This document shows positions 1 through 7,910 of a stretch of DNA of 64,000 bases, in pieces. The number at the start of each line of letters is the position of its first letter. Within the stretch, counting starts at the first letter, position 1. A program made the translations under genes and the position numbers. Source of the stretch: Streptomyces sp. MMG1533 (GTDB taxonomy: Bacteria; Actinomycetota; Actinomycetes; Streptomycetales; Streptomycetaceae); the NCBI RefSeq assembly GCF_001279775.1, contig NZ_LGDG01000052.1:62001-126000 (forward strand), in the 5' to 3' direction. A model generated the notes under the pieces. That model ran no database searches. It had not been told where the DNA came from and saw only the letters and a list, made by a program, of their open reading frames with translations.

Positions 1-1014
1 TGCGCGGGAGACGACGACGCGGGCACGGACCGCTTCACCGTCGGCCTGCTGCTGCCCAGCCGAGCGCTCCCGCGCTGGGAGCAGTCCGACAAGCCCCTCA
101 TCGAGCAGCACCTGAAGAAGCTCTGTCCGGGCTGCACGATGGAGTACGCCAACGCCGAGAACGACGCGACGACCCAGCGCCAACAGATGGCCTCCATGAT
201 CACCAACGGCGCGAGGGTCCTGATCCTCGACGCCGCCGACACCAGGGCGCTGCGCTCCTCGATCCGGGAGGCACGCAAGGAGGGCGTCCCGGTCGTCGCC
301 TACGACCGGCTCGCCGAAGGGCCGATCTCGGGCTACGTCAGTTTCGACGGCGTGCAGGTCGGCAGGCTCCAGGGCGAGGCGCTCCTGAAGGCCATGGGCG
401 ACAGGGCACGCGACGAGAACGTCGTGATGATGAACGGCGATCCGACCAGCCCCAACGCGGCGTCGTACCGCAAGGGCGCGCTGTCCGTCCTCGCCGGCAA
501 GACGAAGATCGTGAGGTCTTACGACACCCCGGGCTGGAGCACGGCGAACGCCCACGCCAACATGGCCGCCGCCATGGCGGCACTTGGCCCGGACCGAGTC
601 GGCGGAGTCCTCGCCGCCAACGACGCCATGGCCGCGGGCGTCATCTCCGCACTCAAGGGGGCCGGCGTCAGGGAGCTTCCTCCCGTCACCGGTCAGGACG
701 CCGATCTCGAAGCCGTGCAGCGCATCATCAAGGGCGAGCAGTACATGACGGTCTACAAACCGTTCAGGGCGGAAGCGGCCGAAGCCGCCGCCATGGCCGT
801 CGCCCTGGGGCGCGGCGAGGGTCTGCGAGACGTGGCCACGACGACAACCGACAGTCCAACGACCAAGCGGATCCCGTCCGTTCTGCTCACTCCGACCGCG
901 GTGACGGCCGGCAACATCGAGCAGACACTCGTCAAGGACGGCGTGTACACCATCGACCAGATCTGCGCCCGGAAACTGAGGCCCGCCTGCGACGAGGCCG
1001 GCCTCACCCGCTGA
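1..1014 (+). CDS. Sugar ABC transporter substrate-binding lipoprotein, 5'-truncated by window edge
   Basis: Reading is open from base 1 to the stop at 1012-1014, so the gene starts outside the window. The first residues are Cys-Ala-Gly followed by an acidic linker (DDDAGTD), which looks like the lipobox cysteine and mature N-terminus of a lipoprotein; only the signal peptide seems to be missing. The rest reads as a type I periplasmic binding protein of the xylose/ribose-binding family: a first domain with VGLLLPS and an NAENDATTQRQQ segment, a YDRL segment, then GVLAANDAMAAG and VTGQDAD in the second domain. It should deliver a sugar to an ABC importer at the outer face of the membrane. The permease and ATPase genes are not visible; they may lie upstream. 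The ligand cannot be read from sequence. A short hairpin follows the stop. Confidence 0.85.
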   Translation, partial: CAGDDDAGTDRFTVGLLLPSRALPRWEQSDKPLIEQHLKKLCPGCTMEYANAENDATTQRQQMASMITNGARVLILDAADTRALRSSIREARKEGVPVVAYDRLAEGPISGYVSFDGVQVGRLQGEALLKAMGDRARDENVVMMNGDPTSPNAASYRKGALSVLAGKTKIVRSYDTPGWSTANAHANMAAAMAALGPDRVGGVLAANDAMAAGVISALKGAGVRELPPVTGQDADLEAVQRIIKGEQYMTVYKPFRAEAAEAAAMAVALGRGEGLRDVATTTTDSPTTKRIPSVLLTPTAVTAGNIEQTLVKDGVYTIDQICARKLRPACDEAGLTR

Positions 1015-1019
1015 CGGGG

Positions 1020-1041
1020 CCGTCCGGTGCTCAGCGGACGG
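1020..1041 (+). terminator. Short hairpin after the sugar-binding protein gene
   Basis: CCGTCCG and CGGACGG form a perfect 7-bp stem around an 8-nt loop, starting 6 nt after the stop codon. There is no T-run, as is common in streptomycetes. It is a weak terminator candidate. Confidence 0.4.
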
Positions 1042-1091
1042 GCAGACGTGCCCGGCAGGGGCCGGCACATGAAATTGCACGGCCCGAGGTG

Positions 1092-1120
1092 TTGACGGGC
1101 TCCGGTCGCGGTGCCATCGT
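1092..1120 (+). promoter_or_regulatory. Putative promoter of the GntR regulator/tetronate operon
   Basis: A good -35 hexamer TTGACG (1092-1097) lies 17 bp from a weak -10 CATCGT (1115-1120). The predicted start, near 1127, falls just before the palindromic operator at 1132, a geometry that fits repression by the regulator it precedes. Confidence 0.4.
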
Positions 1121-1131
1121 TTCCGGCACAT

Positions 1132-1159
1132 AGACATCAGATGTCTGACGTCAGATGTC
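1132..1159 (+). promoter_or_regulatory. Double palindromic operator, probable autoregulatory site of the GntR protein
   Basis: Two palindromes overlap here. AGACATC-A-GATGTCT (1132-1146) is a perfect 15-bp palindrome with an odd centre, and TCTGACGTCAGA (1144-1155) is a perfect 12-bp palindrome. The 9-mer TCAGATGTC occurs twice (1137-1145 and 1151-1159), 14 bp apart. The site sits between the putative promoter and the start of the FadR-type regulator at 1183. That it binds this regulator is inference from position and symmetry. Confidence 0.65.
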
Positions 1160-1182
1160 GCGACGAAGGAAGATTCGCCACC

Positions 1183-1881
1183 ATGTCTCTCTCGGACGAC
1201 CTCGCGGAGCAGCTCCTCACCGCGATCATCGACGGCCAGTACCCGCCCGACTCCGCTCTGCCTCCCGAGGGCGAGCTGTCCGAGCAGGGCGGGGTCAGCC
1301 GGCTGACCGTGCGCGAGGCGGTCAAGCAGCTGCGGGCACAGAACGTCGTCCGGGTGGTGCGCGGCCGAGGTACCTACGTCAATCCGCCGGACCGGTGGAC
1401 CGCGCTGGAGCCGGTGGTGCGGGCGGCGTCGCGCACGGCGAGCGGAGCCCTTTCGGAGCGACTGATCGAGGCGCGTCGGCTGATCGAGAACGGCGCCTGC
1501 GAACTCGCCGCGGCTCGCCGCACCGAGGACGACCTGGATGCCCTGCGTCAGCAGCTGGCAGTCATGCGGGAGGCCGCCGATGCCGGGGACACCGAGCAGT
1601 TCGTGCAGGCGGACATCGACTTCCACGACACGGTGATGCGGGCCACGGGCAACCTGTTCGTGCCGCTGCTCTTCGAGCCGTTCGGCCCGCTGCTCGTCGA
1701 GGGCCGCCGCGAGACCTCGGCCGTTCCCGAGATCCGCACCAACGCCATCGCGCATCACGAGGCCGTGCTGGCCGCCCTGGAGTCCGGCACCCCCGAGACG
1801 GCGCGCGAGGCGATGAACGCCCACATGAACCAGACCGCGGACGACCTGCGCACCCACGTCATCAAGCCGCTCGCCGACTGA
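1183..1881 (+). CDS. GntR-family (FadR subfamily) transcriptional regulator of the tetronate operon
   Basis: The 232-residue product has an N-terminal GntR winged helix (LSEQGGVSRLTVREAVKQL, then a VVRGRGTYV wing) and a C-terminal all-helical FCD domain (LIEARRLIENGACELAA, FHDTVMRATGN, HHEAVLAAL). Asp/His residues of the FCD metal or ligand pocket are present. I start at ATG 1183, preceded by GAAGGAAG, because an upstream GTG at 1111 would place the promoter and operator inside the gene. The following kinase, aldolase, dehydrogenase and permease genes are on the same strand, the kinase only 54 bp away, so this is probably the pathway's ligand-responsive repressor and may be cotranscribed with it. 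The ligand is likely the acid sugar or an intermediate (inference). Confidence 0.85.
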   Translation: MSLSDDLAEQLLTAIIDGQYPPDSALPPEGELSEQGGVSRLTVREAVKQLRAQNVVRVVRGRGTYVNPPDRWTALEPVVRAASRTASGALSERLIEARRLIENGACELAAARRTEDDLDALRQQLAVMREAADAGDTEQFVQADIDFHDTVMRATGNLFVPLLFEPFGPLLVEGRRETSAVPEIRTNAIAHHEAVLAALESGTPETAREAMNAHMNQTADDLRTHVIKPLAD

Positions 1882-1935
1882 CCCGCTCCCTCGCCCCCAG
1901 ACCCCCGCCCCCTTCGCACAGTTCAGGAAGTCGCC

Positions 1936-3390
1936 ATGTCCCTACCCCTCCATGCCCGGACGCGGCCCGGTGCTCCGGTACCCGAGCATCAGGTGCTGGA
2001 CGGGTTGCCGCCCGTCCGTGTGGTGACCGCCGAGGAGGTGATGACCCGCATCACCGGCGGGCCGTGTCTGGTCGTGCTCGACGACGACCCGACCGGCACC
2101 CAGACCGTCGCCGACGTCCCGGTCCTGACCTCCTGGTCGGTGGACGACCTGCGCTGGGCGCTGCGCCAGGGCACCGCGGCCTTCTTCGTGCTCACCAACA
2201 CCCGCAGCCTGTCGCCCGAGGACGCCGCCGCCCGCAATCGCGAGGTGGTGCGCGCCCTGCAGGAGGCCTCGGCAGCCGAAGGCACCGGTTATGTCCTGGC
2301 GAGCCGGGGCGACTCGACCCTGCGCGGCCACTTCCCGCTGGAGACCGATGTCCTCGCCGAGGAGCTCGCCGCGTTGGGCGTGGGCGCTCCGGACGGTGTG
2401 GTATTGGTGCCCGCCTACATCGAGGCGGGGCGGCTGACCGTCGACTCGCGCCACTGGATGCGCACGACCGACGGGCTGCTCCCGGTCGGCGAGAGCGAGT
2501 TCGCGCGCGACGCCACCTTCGGGTACCGCAGTTCCTCGCTGCCGGAATGGGTCGAGGAGAAGACGGCCGGACGCACCAGCGCGGACGAGGTCCTGCGCAT
2601 CACCCTCGACGACCTGCGGGGCGGGGGACCGGCCCACGTGACACGGCTGCTCTCCTCCCTGCGCGACCGGCGCACGGCGGTGGTCGACGCGGTGTGCGAC
2701 GACGATCTGCGCGTACTGGCCCTCGCGCTCGCCGAAGCCGAGCAGAACGGCGCCCGGCTGGTGTACCGGGTCGGCCCGTCCTTCGTGCGGGCCCGCGCCG
2801 GGCAGCGCGGGCGGGCACCGCTCACCCCCGCCGAACTGCGTCCGCTGCGCGGCGACGCCCCCCACGGCCTCGTCGTCGTGGGTTCCCATGTCTCCTTGAC
2901 GACACGGCAGTTGGACCGGCTGCGGGAGCGCGGGGGGATCGCCGAGTACGAACTCGACGTGGCCCTGCTGCTCGACGATCGGCGCGACGCGCACCTCGCC
3001 GAGGTCGCCGCGGCCGCCGCCGACGCGCTGGACTCCACCGACGTGGTGATCCGCACCTCCCGCACGCTCGTCACGGGGGCCGACGCGGACGACAGTCTGG
3101 CCGTCTCCCGCCGGATCTCCGCCGCGCTCGTGGAGACCGTCCGCCGCGTCAACGCGTCCCGCCGGCCCGCTTTCGTCGTCGCCAAGGGCGGCATCACCTC
3201 CAGTGACATCGCGACCCACGGCCTGGAGATCCGCCGTGCCTGGGCGCGGGGCACGCTACTGCCGGGGATCGTCTCGCTGTGGCAGCCGGTGGACGGCCCC
3301 GCCGCGGGGATCCCGTACGTCGTCTTCGCCGGGAACGTCGGCGGTGCCGACGCCCTCGCCGACGCCCTCGACCTGCTCAGGAGCGCATGA
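1936..3390 (+). CDS. otnK: Four-carbon acid sugar kinase (DUF1537, OtnK/YgbK-like)
   Basis: The 484-residue protein has both halves of the DUF1537 kinase family: an N-terminal substrate domain with DDDPTG at residues 49-54 and RGDSTLRGHFP further on, and a C-terminal nucleotide domain with AKGGITSSD and a Gly-rich VVFAGNVGGADAL end. Characterised relatives phosphorylate 3-oxo-tetronate or D-threonate at C4 with ATP in the cytoplasm. The start at ATG 1936 has an AGGAAG ribosome site. The stop overlaps the start of the aldolase gene, so the two are translationally coupled. Exact substrate is not decidable from sequence; a C4 acid is favoured by the LtnD-like dehydrogenase and GntP permease downstream. 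The symbol is by family similarity only. Confidence 0.85.
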   Translation: MSLPLHARTRPGAPVPEHQVLDGLPPVRVVTAEEVMTRITGGPCLVVLDDDPTGTQTVADVPVLTSWSVDDLRWALRQGTAAFFVLTNTRSLSPEDAAARNREVVRALQEASAAEGTGYVLASRGDSTLRGHFPLETDVLAEELAALGVGAPDGVVLVPAYIEAGRLTVDSRHWMRTTDGLLPVGESEFARDATFGYRSSSLPEWVEEKTAGRTSADEVLRITLDDLRGGGPAHVTRLLSSLRDRRTAVVDAVCDDDLRVLALALAEAEQNGARLVYRVGPSFVRARAGQRGRAPLTPAELRPLRGDAPHGLVVVGSHVSLTTRQLDRLRERGGIAEYELDVALLLDDRRDAHLAEVAAAAADALDSTDVVIRTSRTLVTGADADDSLAVSRRISAALVETVRRVNASRRPAFVVAKGGITSSDIATHGLEIRRAWARGTLLPGIVSLWQPVDGPAAGIPYVVFAGNVGGADALADALDLLRSA

Positions 3391-4244
3391 TGCTGCTGCA
3401 CGGAACCGACGCCCTCAAGCAGGCGGCCGCGGCCGGACGGGCGCTGCCCGGGTTCGTCGTCTACAACCTGGAGACGGTCCAGGGCATCACGGCCGCCGCC
3501 GAGGCGGCCGGACGGCCCGTTCTGATCCAGGCGGGCTCCAGCCCCTTCAAGCACGCCGGCCGACAGGCGCTGATGCGGCTGGCGTTGGACGCCGCCGAGC
3601 ATTCGTCCGTCCCGTTGGGAGTGCATCTCGACCACAGCCGGGACCTGGACGAGATCACGGCCTGCCTGGAGGCGGGCTACACCTCGGTCATGGTGGACGG
3701 CTCCCACCTGCCTTTCGCCGACAACATCGCCCTGACCACGGAGGCGGTGCGCCGGGCACGCGGCTTCGGCGCCTGGGTGGAGGCCGAACTCGGAGCGCTG
3801 CCCGGTGACGAGGACGTCTCCACGGGCGCCACCGCACAGCAGTCGACGATGACCGACCCCGGGCAGGCGGCGGAGTTCGTGACGGCCACGGGCGTGGACG
3901 CCCTCGCGGTCGCGGTCGGCAACGTCCACGGTTTCACCAAGGACCCGGTCCGCCTCGACCTGGAGCGCCTGGCCGCGATCCATGACGCCGTAACCGTCCC
4001 CCTGGTCCTGCACGGAGCCAGCGGTCTGCCCGTCGAGCAGCTACACGGCGCCCTGGCGCGCGGCGTGGCCAAGGTCAACGTCAACGCCGAGCTGCGCCGC
4101 GCCTACCTCGAGGCCGTGCGCGGCCGTCTCCCGGACGCCCTGCCCGGCTCCGACGTCGTCGCCGTCTGGACCGCAGGCCGCGACGCGGTCAGGGACGCCG
4201 CCCTGGAAGTCATCGGCCGCCTCAGCCCATCGTCCGCCGCCTGA
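3390..4244 (+). CDS. Class II (zinc) ketose-bisphosphate aldolase family protein
   Basis: The 284-residue product has the length and signature of the GatY/KbaY/FbaA class II aldolases: the general acid Asp81 and zinc ligand His82 in HLDHSRDLDEI, His180 in VGNVHG, His208 in VLHGASG, and KVNVNAELR. These positions match the E. coli tagatose-bisphosphate aldolases closely. ATG 3387 and ATG 3390 are both possible; 3390 has better spacing (6 nt) from AGGAG at 3379-3383. Either one overlaps the kinase stop. In the enterobacterial ygb/otn pathway this slot is filled by an unrelated AraD-type decarboxylase (OtnC) plus an isomerase (OtnI). Neither is present here, so this enzyme probably cleaves the phosphorylated product in another way. 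The true reaction is unknown. Confidence 0.85.
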   Translation: MLLHGTDALKQAAAAGRALPGFVVYNLETVQGITAAAEAAGRPVLIQAGSSPFKHAGRQALMRLALDAAEHSSVPLGVHLDHSRDLDEITACLEAGYTSVMVDGSHLPFADNIALTTEAVRRARGFGAWVEAELGALPGDEDVSTGATAQQSTMTDPGQAAEFVTATGVDALAVAVGNVHGFTKDPVRLDLERLAAIHDAVTVPLVLHGASGLPVEQLHGALARGVAKVNVNAELRRAYLEAVRGRLPDALPGSDVVAVWTAGRDAVRDAALEVIGRLSPSSAA

Positions 4245-4445
4245 TCCGGCACGGCCCACCCGCCCCGTACCGGCCTGTTCACCGCGCGCCGGAGAACCGG
4301 GTCCGCGTCCCACCGGCGTCGCCTCCCGAGCCACCGCTCGGACGACGCCCCCCCCAGCCGTCAGCGACGGCACCCCCTCTCGCCAGGGCCTCCCCACCCC
4401 TGGCGTCCTTCCCCGCTCATCCCTCGCGTCCCCTGGAGGACAAAG

Positions 4446-5357
4446 ATGTCTCCCCGTCCCCACACCGCCGTCATAGGCCTCGGTGCCATGGGTTTGCCCA
4501 TGGCCCGGCGCCTGGCCGGCCATCTCCCCGTCACCGTGTACGACATCGCGGCCGACCGGCGCGCCACCCTGGCGGCCGCAGGCGCCCGCGGCGCGACCTC
4601 CCCGGCCGAGGCCGCCCGGGACGCCGATGTCGTCGTCCTCGCCGTCCGCGACCAGGCCCAGGTCGAGGGAGCGCTGTTCGGGGAACACGGAGCCGCCGAA
4701 GCGCTCCGCCCCGGCACAGTGGTCGTCCTCACCAGCACCGTCGGCCCCGAGGCGGCCCGCGCCACCGCCGAACGGCTCGCCGAACGTGGCGTGCTGACCG
4801 TGGACGCGCCCGTCAGCGGCGGCCCGGTGCGGGCCGGCGACGGTGACCTGCTGATCGTCGTCGGCGCCGACGACGTCGCGCTCAAGACGGCGCGACCGGT
4901 ACTGGACCTGCTCGCCTCCACCCTTACGGTGGTCGGCCCCCGCCCGGGCGACGGCCAGGCACTCAAGGCCATCAACCAGTTGCTGGCCGGAGTGCACATC
5001 GCCGCCGCCGCCGAGGCGATCGCGCTCGCCCGCGGCCTCGGTCTCGACCCCACCACCGTCGTGGACAGCCTCAAGCACGGTGCCGCCGGTTCGTTCATGT
5101 TCGCCGACCGTGGGCCGCGCATGGTGCAGTCGTACGAGGAGGGGCCCGAGCCGGCGGTCAAGTCGAGGCTGGACATCTTCGTCAAGGACATGGGCATCGT
5201 CACCGGCATCGCCAAGGACGCCCATGTGCCCGTTCCGCTGGCCGCCGCCGCCGAGCAGCTCTACCTGCTCGGCGAACGGGCCGGGCTCGGTGCGCGCGAC
5301 GACTCCTCCGTCGTCACCGTGCTGTCCCCCAAGTCCTCGAAGGGAGAGGGACGATGA
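4446..5357 (+). CDS. ltnD: Beta-hydroxyacid dehydrogenase, L-threonate 2-dehydrogenase-like
   Basis: The 303-residue protein belongs to the 6-phosphogluconate dehydrogenase/3-hydroxyisobutyrate dehydrogenase superfamily. It has the NAD(P) Rossmann motif GLGAMG (11-16), the substrate-binding DAPVSGGP (120-127), and the catalytic Lys174 and Asn177 in GDGQALKAINQLL. Family members near DUF1537 kinases oxidise C4 acid sugars at C2 as the first catabolic step (L-threonate or D-erythronate dehydrogenases). ATG 4446 follows a strong GGAGGA site. A 201-bp gap separates it from the aldolase; I see no terminator there. Its stop overlaps the permease start in an ATGA. Substrate chirality cannot be read here. 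Confidence 0.8.
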   Translation: MSPRPHTAVIGLGAMGLPMARRLAGHLPVTVYDIAADRRATLAAAGARGATSPAEAARDADVVVLAVRDQAQVEGALFGEHGAAEALRPGTVVVLTSTVGPEAARATAERLAERGVLTVDAPVSGGPVRAGDGDLLIVVGADDVALKTARPVLDLLASTLTVVGPRPGDGQALKAINQLLAGVHIAAAAEAIALARGLGLDPTTVVDSLKHGAAGSFMFADRGPRMVQSYEEGPEPAVKSRLDIFVKDMGIVTGIAKDAHVPVPLAAAAEQLYLLGERAGLGARDDSSVVTVLSPKSSKGEGR

Positions 5358-6796
5358 GCCACACCACCCTGCTGCTGATCGCGGTCGCCGGCGTCGCGGT
5401 CCTCCTCCTGCTCATCCTCAAGGGCAAGGTCCAGCCCTTCGTCGCCCTCGTCGTCGTCAGTATCGGCGTCGCCCTGGTCGCGGGTGTGCCCGCCGCCGAC
5501 CTGGTCAAGACCATCGAGGACGGCATGGGCGCCACCCTCGGGCACATCGCCACCATCATCGCCCTCGGCGCGATGATCGGCCGGATCATCGAACTCTCCG
5601 GCGGCGCCCACGCCTTCGCCCACTCCCTCATCGAGAAGTTCGGCAGCCGCCGCACCCCGCTCGCCCTGACCGTCGCCGGGTTCGTCCTCGGCATCCCGGT
5701 CTTCTTCGAGGTCGGCCTGATCATCCTGATGCCGATCGCGTACGGCGTCGCCCGCGCGGCCCGCAAGCCGCTGCTGGTCTACGCGCTGCCGATGGGCGCC
5801 GCGATGCTCACCGTGCACGCGTTCCTGCCCCCGCACCCCGGCGCGGTCGCGGTCATCGAGGCGATCGGCGCGAGCCAGGGTCTGGTGCTGCTGATGGGCA
5901 TCCCGGTCACGGCCGTCGTGGTCCTGCTCGGCTACCTGGTGTCCCGCCGTCTCACCCGCCGCGAGTACCCGATGGACCCGGTGGTGCGGGCCGAGGTCTA
6001 CGGCGAACCGGTCACCGACGGGCCCTCTCCGACCCCGGCCGCCGCAGCCCCCGGCACGCCCGACGGGGGCGGCCACGCCACCGCCGTCCTGACCAAGCCC
6101 GTCACGCCCCGCACTGACGTCCGACCACCCTCGTTCGGCATGGTCCTCACACTCATCGTGACGCCGATCCTGCTCATCCTCCTCGGCACCCTCGGCCAGA
6201 ACCTCCTCGCCGAGGGTTCCGCCCTGCGGGCCGTCCTCACCGTCCTCGGTGCCCCGATGGTCGCCCTGCTCATCGACGTCACCCTGTGCGGCTACTTCCT
6301 GGGTGCCCGCCGCGGCTGGAGTCGCGTACGCATCGCCGAGGTGATGGGGTCGGCGCTGCCGCCGGTCGCCATGGTCATCCTGGTCGCGGGAGCGGGCGGC
6401 GTCTTCGGCAAGGTGCTGGTCGCCAGCGGCATCGGCAACGCCGTCGCCGACGTCCTGGAGCGCACCGGGTTCCCGGTCCTGCTGCTGGCCTTCCTCACGT
6501 CGCTCGCGCTGCGCGCGGCACAGGGATCCGCGACCGTCGCCCTCATCACCACCGCCGGCATCCTCACTCCGTTGCTCCACCGGGCGGACCTTTCGACCGG
6601 TCAACTGTCCCTCGTGGCGCTGGCAATGGGCGCGGGAGCGCTCGCGCTGTCACACATCAACGACGCGGGCTACTGGATGTTCACCAAGCTCACCGGCCTT
6701 GATGTGGCCGCCGGCCTGCGCACCTGGACGGTCCTGACGACCGTCATGGGCCTGTCAGGGTTCGCCCTCACCGCGTGCATGTGGCCATTGGTCTGA
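5354..6796 (+). CDS. GntP-family gluconate/acid-sugar permease
   Basis: A 480-residue polytopic membrane protein, with about 12 hydrophobic segments and a hydrophilic, Pro/Thr-rich central loop near residues 217-257. FVLGIPVFFEVGLIILMP and the C-terminal ALSHINDAGYWMF are typical GntP-family (proton:gluconate symporter) segments. YgbN, the E. coli homologue in the otn cluster, is from this family. It is coupled to the dehydrogenase gene by an ATGA overlap, so it is the likely uptake system for the C4 acid that the operon degrades. A strong hairpin terminator follows. Confidence 0.85.
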   Translation: MSHTTLLLIAVAGVAVLLLLILKGKVQPFVALVVVSIGVALVAGVPAADLVKTIEDGMGATLGHIATIIALGAMIGRIIELSGGAHAFAHSLIEKFGSRRTPLALTVAGFVLGIPVFFEVGLIILMPIAYGVARAARKPLLVYALPMGAAMLTVHAFLPPHPGAVAVIEAIGASQGLVLLMGIPVTAVVVLLGYLVSRRLTRREYPMDPVVRAEVYGEPVTDGPSPTPAAAAPGTPDGGGHATAVLTKPVTPRTDVRPPSFGMVLTLIVTPILLILLGTLGQNLLAEGSALRAVLTVLGAPMVALLIDVTLCGYFLGARRGWSRVRIAEVMGSALPPVAMVILVAGAGGVFGKVLVASGIGNAVADVLERTGFPVLLLAFLTSLALRAAQGSATVALITTAGILTPLLHRADLSTGQLSLVALAMGAGALALSHINDAGYWMFTKLTGLDVAAGLRTWTVLTTVMGLSGFALTACMWPLV

Positions 6797-6815
6797 CGTG
6801 CCGTCATCACGACCC

Positions 6816-6853
6816 GATGCCCGCCCCGGCCGTCACAGGCCGGGGCGGGCATC
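6816..6853 (+). terminator. Terminator of the tetronate operon
   Basis: A perfect 16-bp stem (6816-6831 with 6838-6853, GATGCCCGCCCCGGCC and its complement) closes a 6-nt loop 19 nt after the permease stop. There is only a weak T tract. It closes the operon. Confidence 0.85.
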
Positions 6854-6991
6854 TTCACCGATGCGCCCGCTCCGCCCGGGCCCGCGAGGGGCAAGGCTTG
6901 GAGCGTGTGCCGAACGGGCCCGGAGCCGGTCCGGACCTTGAGGGACCGCACTCACCTTGCTCACGCCGTACGGCTGACGCACGCTTGTCGT

Positions 6992-7750
6992 ATGGGTGCG
7001 GACGACGGGCCTACGCTCATCATGTCCGTCCAGCGGGCCTTGCGTCTGCTGGAGGCGGTGAGCGCGCACGAGAACGGCGCGCCGGCGAAGCAGCTGGCAC
7101 GCGAGACGGGTCTGCCCCTGGCCACCGCCTATCACCTGCTGCGGACGCTGGTCCACGACGGATACGTGCGGAAGCTGGACGACGGCGGGTTCATCCTGGG
7201 CGACAAGCTGCAGACGCTGCAGACCACGGGCCGTGGACAGGCCCTGCTCAGCCGCGTCCGTCCCACGCTCGCAGCGCTGCGAGACGAGCTCACGACCGCC
7301 GCCTACCTCACCTTCTACGAGGAGGGCGAGATCAGGGTCGCCGAGATCGTCGACGGCCCCCGGGCGCCCCGGGTCGACCTCTGGGTGGGGTTCGAGGACG
7401 CGGGGCACGCCACCGCGCTGGGCAAGTCCGTGCTGCGAGAAATGGACGAGGCGGCCCGCAAGGACTACCTCTCCCGTCACCACCTAGCCGACCTCACCCC
7501 ACGGACGATCACCAGCCTGCCGGAACTGCTCCGGAGACTGGACTCCTCACCCGTGGCCCCGGCCGTCACGGACCTGGAGGAGTACGCCCTCGGTACGGTC
7601 TGCGTCGCCGTCCCCGTCTACAGCGGGGACATACTCGGCTCGCTCGGCGTGTCACTGCCGGCGGACCGGCTCGCCCGGCTGCCGGAGATCCGGGCACGTC
7701 TGATCCCCACCGCGAGCCGCGTGACCAGGAGCCTCTCGCTCACTATCTGA
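6992..7750 (+). CDS. IclR-family transcriptional regulator
   Basis: The 252-residue protein has an IclR N-terminal winged helix (SVQRALRLLEAVSAH, GLPLATAYHLLRTLV) and a C-terminal effector domain (AGHATALGKSVL, then GTVCVAVPVYSGDILGSLGVS). I chose ATG 6992; ATG 7022 would also keep the helix-turn-helix intact. It lies downstream of the tetronate operon terminator, so it is probably a separate transcription unit. Its target is unclear; candidates are the permease operon or genes outside the window. The stop at 7750 is followed by a short gap before the phosphatase gene. Confidence 0.85.
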   Translation: MGADDGPTLIMSVQRALRLLEAVSAHENGAPAKQLARETGLPLATAYHLLRTLVHDGYVRKLDDGGFILGDKLQTLQTTGRGQALLSRVRPTLAALRDELTTAAYLTFYEEGEIRVAEIVDGPRAPRVDLWVGFEDAGHATALGKSVLREMDEAARKDYLSRHHLADLTPRTITSLPELLRRLDSSPVAPAVTDLEEYALGTVCVAVPVYSGDILGSLGVSLPADRLARLPEIRARLIPTASRVTRSLSLTI

Positions 7751-7910
7751 AAACCCTCTCCTTGTGGCGCCCGAGCCGACCCCGTTTCCTGGATGAAACA
7801 GGCATTTCGGTAGTACGCCCCGTACACAGGTGAGGACTGCGGACGAAAACATGAGTCAGCTCCGAGACCATGGTGGTGACCATCGGCCGACACGGCTGTT
7901 CAGGAACCGA

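Noticed and set aside
1155..3206. A 680-codon plus-strand frame through the regulator and kinase genes
   Set aside because: Arg/Pro/Gly-rich shadow frame without motifs; the regulator and kinase in the other frames have clear family signatures.
2415..4013. Minus-strand frame of about 530 codons opposite the kinase and aldolase
   Set aside because: Composition and lack of ribosome site indicate a shadow; the opposite strand holds two recognised enzymes.
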